Assembly: GCA_030068145.1 (NCBI GenBank) | Contig: JAPJBO010001095.1 | Span: 1-64,000 of the forward strand | Origin: Diplonema papillatum | Taxonomy: Eukaryota > Euglenozoa > Diplonemea > Diplonemida > Diplonemidae | Direction of reading: 5' to 3' | Length of the DNA: 64,000 bases | Shown here: positions 13,298 to 23,651 of the stretch, piece by piece | Numbering within the stretch: position 1 is the first letter of the stretch | How the letters are laid out: each line of letters opens with the position of its first letter | The notes under the pieces: generated by a model | The model's input: only the letters and a program-made list of their open reading frames with translations | What the model was told of the DNA's origin: nothing | Database searches by the model: none | Program-made: the position numbers and the translations under genes

Positions 13298-14429
13298 CCT
13301 GCCCGCAGCAGCAAAGCATCGACCTTAATTGTCGGTTCCGAATACTGGCGTTTTGACGGGCATAAATGCGTCACGTCCGTAGTGGAAAGGCAGTTCTCCA
13401 TCGTCTTTCCGATGGAGTATCCTTCGCTAAAACGCGCCGGCTGCTTTGGTACCATGCGATGATGTTGATTCCAGAAAACTCTTCCGCTGCACCATGGGAT
13501 CCTATTCAAACTATGCAAACTCTCGAAATATGCAAGAAGAGTCGTCTTTGCGCAGTTTGAGCCGCCTCTGCCCGAAGCACTTGCGAAGGCAAGCAAGCAC
13601 AATAAACGCCTGGGCTTTGCTAAACGCTCATGCATACCCATACGGGATGTGTCATATACGATTACCCGAGTATGAACTGACACACTTAGGCTGTCAGGCG
13701 AAGCTCGAGAAAATGAAACGGGGCATTTTTGGTTGACGGCTGTGGCGCGGCAAGGTTTCCTTGACGAAAACAGCTTGCATCCAACTGAACCTCCGAGAGG
13801 AGAGCAGAAGAAAGGCTGCACGTATGCGAGGCAGCAAACGAAAGTTCTCTACCATACTCCTCAGACGGATGACACCTCACATGGCCACCTCCTGTAGAGA
13901 AAAAAAGTTTGTTCATTTTAAGTGCGCGTGCTTGCACAACTGGAGGAAATGTTGTAAGGCGCAGGGTCGTGGGGCGGGAGGATTGCAAGAACGTGCGCGG
14001 AATGATTATGTGCTCAGCACTGCAATGAGCATATGCGACCGGCGCGTTGCAGGTAGCGCAAAGAGTGGCCTTGTAGTAGTACCGCGTACACTTGGCGGAG
14101 GTCGCTTGCAACATGGCGTGCAACATGATTGGCGACGTGTGAACATTCCGCAACCCGGGGTGGGAGATCTGGAGTGGTGACACTTGACGATCTTGTTGAA
14201 GTTGTCACCGGAGGGCTGAACTTTCTTTGTGTAGTAGGACCAGTACATCGCTTTGCATCGGGCCGTTCCGTTGACCGTCATCACAGGACTCCCAAGCTAG
14301 AAGTCGGCAAACATTTTTGATAAGGGAGGTCAGCAAACAACCGTAACTGGGAGGATTGGCTTCCTTCTTGCAGTGCTTGCAATGAAGTGTCAGCTTGGAA
14401 CCACTACGAAGCTTCCTCGAGTTCTGATA
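13298..14429. other. Gene-free stretch upstream of the UBR4-like gene
   Basis: Only short overlapping ORFs without recognisable motifs. It contains a partial R1 copy at 13976-14036. I see nothing else. Confidence 0.6.
13976..14036 (+). repeat. Dispersed repeat R1, partial diverged copy
   Basis: Matches the start of the R1 family (GATTGCAAGAACGTG, then TATGTGCTCA) found at 15990, 23652, 24074, 36483, 41624, 42409, 44740 and 45012. Only the 5' module is present. Confidence 0.6.
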
Positions 14430-14600
14430 CTCATAACCTACCGATCCTTTGGTTTCGCATCATCCGCTTGTGGCAGCCAACGTTGCTTTTGATTATCCCA
14501 CGTCGCTCTTCTTATCCCAGACAAGCAGAATTGTGTGACATGAGCTGAGTTTAGAACGTCATGCGGCAGGTTGGGTTCACCGTCGACCGGTGGGCGCCAC
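14430..14600 (+). pseudogene. Degenerate LSU rRNA domain V/VI fragment
   Basis: A decayed relative of the LSU fragment at 35.8-36.25 kb. Shared blocks include CCGATCCTTTGGT-, GCTTGTGGCAGCCA-, GTTGCTTTTTGAT-, ACAAGCAGAATTGT- and GAGCTGAGTTTAGA-like runs, with indels and substitutions at universally conserved positions, so it cannot be functional rRNA. Confidence 0.7.
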
Positions 14601-14755
14601 ACACTAGGAACCTTTGTGTTCCGAGGCCGGTTCTTACGGTTTTCTCCGAACTTGCTTCGAAAGAACCAGGTTGGCAGGAGAACCCCCGGATGTGGATGAT
14701 TAAAGATAAAAAACGAATGGCAGGTGCTTGTTCTTTAAACGGAATGGAACGAAAT
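14601..14755 (+). repeat. Repeat shared with 21786-21965
   Basis: Both copies share TTGTTCCGAGG-like, CGGTTC(T/C)TACGGTT, TCGAAAGA, CAGGAGAA(A/C)CCCGGATGTG and GGAATGGAA blocks in the same order. Here the repeat directly follows the rRNA-like remnant. Unknown family. Confidence 0.6.
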
Positions 14756-14758
<3 letters not shown>

Positions 14759-14787
<29 letters not shown>

Positions 14788-14788
14788 C
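14759..14788. repeat. (GA)n microsatellite
   Basis: Uninterrupted GA dinucleotides, about 15 units, joining directly to R9. Confidence 0.95.
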
Positions 14789-14842
14789 GAGTCAGAGTGC
14801 AGGGACCATCTCTCCGAGGAGTATCCGGTCGCCCCACTAGTT
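14785..14842 (+). repeat. Dispersed repeat R9, copy 1
   Basis: A GAGACGAGTCAGAGTGCAGG block followed by GTATCCGGTCGCCCCA. The same pair of blocks recurs at 33824-33875, also after a purine-rich GA stretch. Confidence 0.65.
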
Positions 14843-14950
14843 GATTGAACAAGGCTTGGTTTAAGTGGTGATTTCTCGCGCTCCTTCTCTCCTTCTCGTA
14901 CAGGTTATTTGGTGCGGACCGACGATTTACATCGTTCTTGTGGACCCTGT

Positions 14951-15035
14951 TTTTTTTCCCGACGACAGCAAGTGTCAGACTAGTCCACCCGAAGGCAGTT
15001 GGTTTATTTAGGCAGGTTTACTCTACCGGCGGAAA
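14951..15035 (+). repeat. Dispersed repeat R3, copy 1
   Basis: A GACGACAGCAAGTGTCAGAC block, then CCACCCGAAGGCAGTTGG and TTTAGGCAGGTTT. Near-identical to 36258-36335; shorter or diverged copies at 22842-22896 and 27719-27765. In two of the four places R3 lies downstream of LSU-rRNA-like sequence. Confidence 0.75.
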
Positions 15036-15414
15036 CAGTTTTGTTTCTTTCCTTCGGTTGATACCAGGGTATTAGTTCGGAGCTTCCCGGGGTTTGCAGA
15101 TATTGACCGTTTGTGGGGGGTGGTTCGTTTGGCCAGCGCTTTCGTGTTCGGCGGCTCGGAGCTGACACACCTCCGCAACTTTGTCCAAAGTAACCGGGGC
15201 TTGTATCACATGGGTCTGCCCTCCAGCGCCCCGTGCGCCTTCGCGCGCACCGTGTAAATACCCCTCCACCTATATTTCGAGACTGGAGGTCCTATGAACA
15301 TGCAATGTGAATAGCCTCTATTCGAGCCAACCCGGCTTTTGTCTATGAAAAAGTGTATTGTTTTTGGACTAGATAATAGTGCGGCGCAAGCTTTTTTTTC
15401 CCCTGCCAAAATGC
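15036..15414. other. Gene-free stretch
   Basis: No coding signal. A TTTGCAGATATTGACCG block at about 15094 resembles half of the hairpin at 17741-17773. Confidence 0.5.
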
Positions 15415-15484
15415 AAACGGGTGGCAGAGTGAGCGGGTGTCGGCCTTCATGCCGGTAGGCCCGGGTTCGAATCCCGCCCTTGAC
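15415..15484 (+). tRNA. tRNA-like sequence, probably a tRNA-derived SINE or pseudogene
   Basis: A box-A-like TGGCAGAGTGAG lies about 45 bases before a perfect box B inside a T-arm (CGGGTTCGAATCCCG). A possible anticodon arm TCGGC/GCCGG encloses a six-base loop, and the acceptor strands do not pair well. I therefore call it tRNA-derived rather than a working tRNA and assign no amino acid. Confidence 0.5.
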
Positions 15485-15649
15485 ATTTTCCGGTCGAAGA
15501 TTGTTTTCGAGATTTTGTTGCGTTTCGGGGTCAAATGTGCCCGAAAATTGCGTTTTTTGGCGGAGTTTCGCAGTATCTCGCGGTTTTTGGGTCACCCCGG
15601 GAAACGGAGTCGGGCGGCCGAGCTTGCCATCACAGGCCAAACTTGCTAC

Positions 15650-15915
15650 GAGAACCGAACTTTGCTTCACCAGAACTCAGCTTCGCGCGATTTTTGCTTC
15701 GTCTGAACTCAGCTGCGCCCGTACCAGAACTTAGCATCGCCCGAACTTTGCAGCGCCCGAACTTTGCTTCGCCAGAACGAGCGTTGCTTCGCCCGAACTC
15801 AGCTGCGCCCGAACTTTGCTTCACCAGAACTTAGCTCCGCCCGAACTTAGCATCACTCGAACTTATTATCGTCCGAACTGAGCTTCACCAGAACTTGGCT
15901 GCGCGAACTTTTGCT
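15650..15915. repeat. Degenerate 17-20 bp minisatellite, GCCCGAACTTAGC type
   Basis: Around 13 imperfect units built on GCTTCGCCCGAACTTAGC, with regular swaps of CCCGAACTT/CCAGAACTT and of CTTAGC/CTCAGC/TTTGC. A second block of the same unit lies at 16140-16320, split off by an R1 insertion and G/C runs. Confidence 0.85.
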
Positions 15916-15989
15916 TCGCCGGGGGGCGCCCACCCGGGTACCAGCGCCAAACTTTTCCCGCACTCGGTGGGTCGGGGGGGGTCCGGGGG

Positions 15990-16078
15990 GGGGTTGCAAG
16001 AACGTGCTTGGAATGGGTATGTGCTCAACACCGCACTGGTCCCGTCTGCGCCGTGTTTCGGTCCTTTAAGCCACGGAC
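15990..16078 (+). repeat. Dispersed repeat R1, 5' module only
   Basis: Carries the first R1 module (GCAAGAACGTGCTTGGAATG through TTTAAGCCACGG) and then switches to poly-G. It interrupts the minisatellite. The same truncated form occurs at 42409-42489. Confidence 0.85.
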
Positions 16079-16128
16079 GGGGGGGGTCCGGGGGGGGGGG
16101 GGGGGGTCCCCCCCCGGGCACGAGCACC
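16079..16128. repeat. Poly-G / poly-C tract
   Basis: Runs of G up to about 17 bases followed by a C8 run, able to fold back on itself. Assembly here may be uncertain. Confidence 0.9.
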
Positions 16129-16139
16129 GACCTTGGCTT

Positions 16140-16320
16140 CACCCGGACTTTACCACCCTGGCCGAACTTCGCTTCGTGCCCGAACTGTTTTTTAGTACCA
16201 GCGCAGCCTGAGCGCTTAGCAACGCCCGAACTTAGCATCACTCGAACTTAGCTTCACCAGCATTGCCCGAACTTAGCTTTTTCGCCCGAACTTTACTGTT
16301 CCCCGAACTTTAACTGCTGC
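16140..16320. repeat. Second block of the GCCCGAACTTAGC minisatellite
   Basis: Six or more degenerate units of the same core as 15650-15915, with the unit spacing less regular. Confidence 0.75.
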
Positions 16321-16618
16321 CTCCAGTCTCGCCACGCGCCGGCCTTAGCCGAGCGCACGTACTTCCTGGAAACGCTGTGTTTTGCGTTTTTCCGACGTTT
16401 TTTTTTTTTCCCCGGTCTACCCCAGGGATTTATATAGCTTTTCCTCCTCTGCAGAAAAGTCCTTTTCGCCCTCGGGGTCCTGTGGTGGATCCAAAATTAA
16501 TTAGAATTGGTAGTCAAGAGGCAAGCACTACCAGGCCAGCCCAGGCTAACCCACCCAACCTCAGTGTTGGAACAAGAATCAGACGAAATGGTTAAGCTAA
16601 TTTGTAAGAGAGGGGGGT

Positions 16619-16639
16619 CTGGGGGGCAGCGCCCCCCAG
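16619..16639. other. Short GC hairpin
   Basis: A perfect 9-bp inverted repeat (CTGGGGGGC / GCCCCCCAG) with a 3-base AGC loop, in the spacer between the first outlying satellite unit (about 16487) and the main satellite array. Confidence 0.85.
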
Positions 16640-16689
16640 CGCACGGTACGGTACAGCGAAGAATTTCCGCACCGGTCAACTTCTAGTAT

Positions 16690-17492
16690 TGAATCCAAAT
16701 TCAGTTAGAACCGGTAGTCAACGTCTGATGCCGAACCCCAAATCTAATTAGAATCGGTACTCAACGTCCAATTTCCGATTCCAAATTTAAATAGAATTGG
16801 TAGTCAACGTTCAGGGTTGGCTCCAAATTTAATTAAAATTGGTAGGCAACGTCTGATGCCAAATCCAAAAATTAATTAGAATTGATAGGCAACGTCCAGT
16901 TTCGGATCCCAAATTTAACTACAATTGGTAGTCAACGTCCAGTTTCGGATTCCAAATTTAATTACAATCGGTAGTCAACGTCTGATGCCAAATCCAAAAT
17001 TTAATTAGAATTGGTAGTCAACTTCCAATTTCGGATTCCAAATTTAATTACAATCGGTAGTCAACGTCTGATGTCGTATCCAAATTTAATTAGAAGTGGT
17101 AGTCAACGTCCAATTTCCGATTCTGAATTTAAATAGAATTGGTAGTCAACGTCTAATGTCGGATCCCAAATTTAATTAGAAGTGGCAGTGAACGTCTATT
17201 GTCGGATCCAAAATTAATTAGAATTGGTAGTCAACATCCAATTTCCGATCTCAAATTTAATTAGAATTGGTAGTCAACGTTCGATTTTGAATCCAAATTT
17301 AATTAGAATTGGTAGTAAACGTTCGATTTCGGATCCCAAATTTAATTAGAATTGGTAGTCAACGTTCGATTTTGAATCCAAATTTAATTAGAATTGGTAG
17401 TCAACGTCCAATTTCCGATCCCAAATTTAATTAGAATTGGTAGTCAACGTTCAATTTCCGATCCCAAATTTAATTAGACTTGGTAGTCAACG
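16690..17492. repeat. AT-rich satellite, about 43-bp period, about 19 units
   Basis: Units carry AAATTTAATTAGAATTGG, then TAGTCAACGT, then a variable segment (CCAATTTCCGATC, TCTGATGCCAAATC or TCGATTTTGAATC). Spacing between TAGTCAACG anchors averages 42.8 bp from 16712 to 17482. At least three unit subtypes alternate, suggesting higher-order amplification. A lone unit lies at about 16487-16512. Confidence 0.93.
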
Positions 17493-17740
17493 TCTCGCCT
17501 CCCACCACCCCCTTTGGCCCTCCGCCCCTGGCCCTCCTGCCTCCTCTTTCCCCGCCTCCGTTTTACTCTTCCTGCCCCCATGGCTTCGCCATGGCTTCGT
17601 CCCTCACCCCCGCTGATTCCGGTTGGTAGTGACCCGGCCCTACCCCAACCCCCAGCCCAAAATTAAGTCAATTTTTTTTTTTCGCGCTCGGGGTGGCCCC
17701 GAGCCCCAGACCCATATATAAATCACTGGTCTACCCCGGT
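17493..17740. other. Pyrimidine-rich spacer
   Basis: C/T-rich sequence after the satellite, with a small hairpin CCATGGC-TTC-GCCATGG near 17579-17595. No coding signal. Confidence 0.6.
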
Positions 17741-17773
17741 TTGCAGATGTAGACCGTTGGTCTACATCTGCAA
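17741..17773. other. Perfect 15-bp hairpin
   Basis: TTGCAGATGTAGACC, loop GTT, then the exact reverse complement. A half-site variant occurs near 15094. Confidence 0.9.
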
Positions 17774-18845
17774 CGTAAACTAATTGATACCCTGTTTGTT
17801 TCTAACCGCCGGTATTGGTATTCCTCCTCTTTTCTTTTGATTGTCCACGTTTCCCGTTCAATTTCCTCTCTTTTGGAGACAGAAATTTAGCCAGGTGGCC
17901 CATTCTGACGCTCTGTCGACAGGCTCTTGATGCATACCTCTAGACACACACTTTTCATAACATCCCGGTCACGTTCGGCAAGCCTAGTTAGTACTTGTTG
18001 AATGGTTGGATGGCGTGCCAGGCACGGCGCTTTTTTGCCTTCGGGGATGGCGGCTCTTGTTCCAAGAGCCCAGTAGGTCGTCAGTCGTTTGGGTGTCGCT
18101 GTTAAGACAGTCCCTGGCCTGTTGATAGTTGATACCAGGAGGCGGGAGAAGCGCGCGCGTCACCGAGTGGTCCGGAATAGGTGGTGGTGTCCAATGTAGG
18201 AGGGGGGTCTAGGTTTCTTTCGAAAATGGTCGGGAGCTCCAGGAGGACAGAAGGAAGAAACTGTCCTCTACACTTCCTGACGATTGGTGTTGGTATCAGC
18301 AAAGCGATGCATAATCCTGGCAAAAGAATCGAGAATCTGAAACGTTTCCACAGACGTGCTTGCCGTTTGGACAGTTGCGGCAACTTTCAACAGAGGCAGG
18401 CATCACGTTGTCGACACACCGTCACAATGGGCGATGAGCGATCCCCGCGTAATCAAACATTGGAACAATTGGGATAGAACGCAGGTGAATCAATGCAAAA
18501 ACGCTGTTCTACCAGTAGTGAGTCAAACGTAATATGATACGGGGCATCGCGTATGCGCTCCATCCAGTGGTCAACATATAAAATGCCCGTCGCTCGTCCC
18601 TGTCCGCACGGTGTTCTACGGATATTCGGAAAGTGACGTAAGCTGCTTCGGGACACAAGTGGCGTCGAGGTGGCTTGAAAGTCTTTTAGAAGCGGGTATT
18701 CACAAAGGGTGAGTCTCCCGTATTTCGACGAGCCACGTTTGCTAGCACCGGGAGTGCTGACAGGCATCTGCTAAAGGCTAATACCTCCCGGAGGCCGATA
18801 GCCAGCACAGTGATGGAAAGACACAAACTTTAGAAAGAGGATTAA
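17774..18845. other. Gene-free stretch
   Basis: Short ORFs only, none with a recognisable domain. I see nothing else. Confidence 0.5.
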
Positions 18846-18922
18846 TCGGTGAAGGGCAAAGTGTCGGTGTCTTGCTTTCATCAGCCTGACGTGATTGAAC
18901 GCTCGCAGGCGCATGCCAGATA
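18846..18922 (+). repeat. Dispersed repeat R8, copy 1
   Basis: GTGAAGGGCAAAGTGTCGG ... GCCTGACGTGATTGAACGC ... TCGCAGGC(G/T)CATG; its partner at 45752-45838 lies just downstream of zinc-finger gene 2. Confidence 0.75.
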
Positions 18923-21598
18923 CAGCGGTTCTTCTAACTTGGTTTCGACCAAAGAGAGTGCCGTGGCCCGGGTATGCATTTCAGCACTCGTGCATCACGA
19001 GGAGTTTCAAGCGAGAGACCCCCAGCTAACCGGTCACGTTTCGACCCGACAAATGAGTATGCTGGTGGGTTACGCTGGGTATGCTGAAAAACTTCAGCGA
19101 ATCCAAGGATTAGCTTGTACCGGGAGCAAAGAAAGCCACCAACCAAGGGGGCGGCGCGTAGGTGCTTGGACAGTGTGGGCCGTACGAGACGCTGCATGCT
19201 GGGCAGGCGAGCGCTGCGAGAACCCGAAGAGTCGGCAGCAGAGTTGCCAAAGCAGAGCAAAGTGCAGGTAGGACGCTGAAGTGGTACCCATCGAAGAAGA
19301 GAAGAAGCGGCCCAGAAATGGTTCACATGGGCTGAACAGAAAACGAAAAAGTGAACTCGCGTAGCCACAATACTGCGAGCAGGCAGTGTCGCAAGACGCG
19401 TGAGAGACAGTGGACAGTACCTCGACGGCTAGACCGGGACAACAACACACGAAGGCGACGAGCCTGCAAGCGGCCCGGCACAGGCGGCGCGGGGGTAATG
19501 TCTAAGCAGAACGGGGTGAGCTTCTGACTAAAAACGTGTTCTGGCCACGAAGAGAAGTGACCGAAAAGAGCGCACCCCCTCAGAATATAACCCCGGAGGT
19601 CTAATGCCGCCGATCCCGCTGCTGTATGATAGCAAACGACGATGCAAAACAAACGTCGAAACGCCAACGTGTGCCTGCTGTGAACGTCCCAAGCTTCAAA
19701 TAAAAAAAAGCGATGGTCGTCGCTGGCTTTGAGGTATCTTGACTGAACATATATTTTCCCCGATGAGCGTAGTCGGGGGAAGGGGGGCGATGGGAGAATC
19801 GGGCGGTACCTAGATGAGCGTACGGGGGCCTTCGAGTGGGCAAATCAAAAGCAAGAAGAAAGGGGAAACGGGGGACAAAGAGTACAGGGAACATTCTTCG
19901 CCGGGTCGACTTCCTAAGGGATTTCGCTGGAGACGGGTGCAGCCACGGAAAAGGTACTTGAGGGCTGCGTGCCCCTTTCAAAGAAGCCTGACTGCGACGC
20001 ACCACATACACACAGCTCTAATTAGTGGTCATATAATGTGTGGTCCTCCATTTGGTCACCTTCATTTATTGGATGGACTATTTACAATTTCCCAGTGTTC
20101 TAATGGGCCGAATGCACCTAGAGAACGCCGAAAACGTGTGTTTAGGCTGGGATCTTGCTCAGGGAAGCGGCCCAGCATCAGGTCGCATATGTGTCTACTA
20201 TGGCGGTTTACGGCCAGCAGACGGGGGGACCCTAGAAAGACTCATGCATGTCACAAAAAGTTGTAGTTTTCTGCGCATATATCTGCAAGTTTCCCATTAA
20301 TTTTCCGGCTCGCATAGCGAGCCTGAAGAAATGGTATAGCCCATCAAGCTCAGAAATCCCGTCGCAATTCTTCGAATTGAGAGGTCAGTTATTAGTGGTC
20401 ATCCGATTAGTGGATTTGGAGCAATTACTTATTTTTTCGCGATTTTTGGGGGATCCACTAATTAGAGTGCTGTGTGTATTTATTCCGTCGTTCCGACGAA
20501 ACCACAGGGGGTCAGGTTGATAGTCTTTCGACTCTTTGCTTGCATGCGGTTGTTTATTTTACTATTTATTTTCCTGTTGATTTTATTTTCGTTCTTTTTC
20601 TCAGTGAACCGCCGTCAGAAAGGGTACGTTCAGACGCGGTCGGCGAAGACTAGAAACAGTCCCAGCGTACTTGATTGACACGCAAGACTAGAAGAAACTT
20701 GCCCACCTCATCTGGTTGACACACAAGCCGTCCTATCCCTAACGGGGGCTTGCTAACGAGCGATATCGTCTACAGCGAAAGGTGGGGCCGTCTCCTTCTT
20801 CATTTCGGTCGATGACAACACGGATTCCGAAATAGAAATGGATTTCGACTAGATTCAGAATCCAATCTGTCGCATTTCAATCCCCACTGTCGCCTTCCTG
20901 GACTCGGCTTGCGGTCCATTTCACTGGTACGAAGTGTGCAGGACCCTTTCAAGCAAAGTGACGATTATGAGCTGTTTGAGTTCGTCGAAGCTGTTTTTAG
21001 ATTTGCACGACCCCAAGCGTAGCATCGCGAATGTAGCTGTCATCCCGTGAAATCTCAGCGCCATGGCTTTCCGGTCAGGAGGTCGTGTTTGGGGCTCACA
21101 GGGTAGGTGTGCACTTTAGCGGGACATCGTCACGACCTCCTCACGACCACCGGATGCTGCAGCCGCCTCAGCTGCAACCAGGCACGATGTCCACTTCAGA
21201 TCGACTGTATGCAAAGAACGGGCGTCAACTCAGCGGCCCCACAAACCCCCCTGAGACGAAGATGGCTCCCTATACACCAACAAGAGGCAACAAAATGGAT
21301 TCGGGAACAAGCATCGCTGCCCCTTCTTTTTTTCCATCTAGCTGTGGGTGCTAATGTATCGCCCAGTTTAAAGCTAGGTTTTCACCATCCATGTTCGCAC
21401 GGCTTCGAGCGCAATATTTTACTGGGCCTCGGCGCGGGATCACGCTGCGTGGGCCACTATTTTCAGGTCCGGGGTATTTGTCGGACCCAGATCAACCGTC
21501 AGGGCTCAGACTAGAAGTTCGTCTTGATACGCGGGGCGCATAACCAGTTCCGTCCAGCCTGTCCAAGCACTGGTCAGGCTGTGTTTAGATCACATCGC
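18923..21598. other. Gene-free stretch of about 2.7 kb
   Basis: Several ORFs of 85-150 codons overlap on both strands without consistent codon bias or known motifs. I see no repeats shared with the rest of the window. Confidence 0.5.
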
Positions 21599-21784
21599 CT
21601 ATACGAGTCCGAATGGACCGGCGGGCGTAACGCACTGGAGGAATGCGTGAGTTACTCAGGGCACATCGGATTTGTCGGGCCACGACTAGCTTCGGCGAAC
21701 GGCAACTTCCAAATTCACATCCAGATCCCGTGTCTCCAACCGGGTCTATACGAGTCCGAATGGACCGGCGGGCGTAACGCACTG
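21599..21784 (+). repeat. Pair of 39-bp direct repeats
   Basis: The same 39 bases (starting CTATACGAGTCCGAATGG, ending GGCGTAACGCACTG) occur at 21599-21637 and 21746-21784, separated by 108 bp. The second copy joins directly to the repeat shared with 14601-14755. Origin unknown. Confidence 0.9.
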
Positions 21785-21785
21785 A

Positions 21786-21965
21786 GGAGCCTTGTTGTTC
21801 CGAGGGTTTGAGCCTTTTGGTCGGTTCCTACGGTTATCTCCTGGTTCGGCTCCACTCGAAAGAGTGGGGTTGGATCAGGAGAAACCCGGATGTGAATTTG
21901 GAGAGAAAAAACGATGAATCTCCCAGAGTCTCTCGAAGTTGGTCAATGTGAATGGAATGGAATGA
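21786..21965 (+). repeat. Repeat shared with 14601-14755
   Basis: Same block order as 14601-14755, including TACGGTT, an AGGAGAAACCCGGATGTG-like run and GGAATGGAATG. Here no rRNA-like sequence precedes it. Confidence 0.6.
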
Positions 21966-22421
21966 ATGGTTGAATCATCATATTCAAGGCAAAATCAAAA
22001 GACGGTTCGCATTGCAAATCTCTCTTTTTTCTCTGGCCGCACACCCGTGCTAATCAACGGCATGGATGACGATTCAGGTTGCCCGTTATTTCGTTTTTTC
22101 CGCAATATTGAACAGCACCACCACTCTTCTTTGGCACTCAACAAAGGAATTCTTAAGGCGTACAAAACCCCGGCCCCATCACCAAATAATAAAAACCTCA
22201 CTCCTATGCTTATGTCTGTCATTCTCGTCCACCGTTCCTGCTCTGCTTGCCGCGCTCCGTATGGTTGGAGTAAAAGGTGAGCCCAGAAAGCTGCTAATCT
22301 TGCTGCTGGTGCAAGTTTCTTTTCCTAGCGATATTCCTACCAAAAAAAGTGAAACACAAAACGACTCAATCAACGCCGAACCGGGCCCAACGCGGAGCCT
22401 GCGAACCTGTGAACTCAGGTA

Positions 22422-22575
22422 GTGTGCTGTAGCCCACACGAAACACAGGTAAATCTGGGTTTAGTGGCGGGCGTAAGCGTTCAACAAAAAGGACCCACTT
22501 TGTAGTTGTATTGTTTTCTCCCCCTCTGGCCTCCTTCAAAATGAGCACAAGGCAGTCCCTCGAGTATTTTGAAGA
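22422..22575 (+). repeat. Dispersed repeat R4, copy 1
   Basis: Reads TGTAGCCCACACGAAACACAGG ... GGCGGGCGTAAGCGTTCAAC ... TTGTAGTTGTATTG ... CTCGAGTATTTT in abbreviated blocks. An inverted copy lies at 26705-26857 and a short direct copy at 41089-41160. Confidence 0.9.
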
Positions 22576-22841
22576 AGTGGAAATGGGAACCACTGCTAAC
22601 CATGCCCTATAATACCCTGATGGAGCTGCAGGACAGCCCCCAAGCATAGGTCTTCCCCAAAGGGGAAAGCCAGTGTCTACACGTCCAATCTGTCACGTAC
22701 ACGAAAGCGGTCGAAAGCGGTCTTTCGTTGAAGCTGGTTGTTGCCGGGAACTGGCGGTGTGCTGAGAGCGAGCTCGCAGCTGGTCACGTCCGCCAGCCCT
22801 GGATTCGTGGCAGTGTTGCGAGAAGCCGTGCCGCAGCTGCT
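22576..22841. other. Spacer between R4 and R3
   Basis: No coding signal. A GAAAGCGGTC direct duplication lies near 22703-22724. Confidence 0.5.
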
Positions 22842-22896
22842 TTGTTTTTCCCCCCAACGACAGCAAGTGTCGAACTAGCCCACCTGATGCGGTTCC
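22842..22896 (+). repeat. Dispersed repeat R3, copy 2 (short)
   Basis: Shares the ACGACAGCAAGTGTC block and CTAGCCCACC with 14951 and 36258, then diverges. Confidence 0.7.
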
Positions 22897-23651
22897 ATTT
22901 TTTACACCGTAGTGGATTTCTTTCACCGTAGTGGAAGTTGCTCGGTGGCAATTGCTTTTTTTGTGAAGCCTTTTTTTTGACTCAGGAGCCAGAGCTTGGT
23001 CCCCAACGCAATGGAAACGCCTGCAAAATGTTGTCCAGAGCATGCTTGTTTCGGGGTTCTTGACACACTATGCGGTGTACGGCGCTCAGACCGACACTAC
23101 GTTGAGAGCGCGAGGGTTCAGACGTTCTTCAGCGTGGTGTGTACCATTTTTTTGGCTTCCTTTTCGAGAGAGGTGGCATATAAAACATGTTGGTAGATGT
23201 TCCTTTAAAATAGCCAAATAGGGGAGCGGATGGTAAAAAATGTGGTCTGGAAAACGCTTGTGCCACCATGCACGGACACATCAGTGATCCAGCGCTTTGC
23301 GAGCGGCGCGTGTTCGCGGCTGCATGCAGCCACAATGGGGGGCCACAACCGAAAATTGCTGGTCGGGAATTGATTTCGCTAAGAAAGTGTTCGGGGCAGA
23401 TATCGAAGCGGAAAGCGCACAAGCAAACGAAGATATCGTCGTAATTATTCAGCTTTCGACGCTTCGATATCTGTCCTTGACGAAAATCGCCTGCTTTGAA
23501 AAGTTTCTGAAGTCCGATGACGACTCCTAATTGCAAAACTACTATTTTAGCATCCATAATGCAACTGGAAACGTGAAGTCAAGGGAGGAAATCGTAGTTC
23601 AGGTATTGCCTGGTTTTGGTGCAAGTTTGACAGTAGATAAAGAAAGAGGGG
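22897..23651. other. Gene-free stretch
   Basis: Short ORFs on both strands, none recognisable. Nothing else seen. Confidence 0.5.

Noticed and set aside
15415-15484. Functional tRNA gene
   Set aside because: The acceptor stem does not pair and the anticodon loop has six bases; kept only as tRNA-like.
16690-17492. CRISPR-like appearance of the 43-bp array
   Set aside because: Units are adjacent and degenerate, without unique spacers between exact repeats, and the context is eukaryotic.
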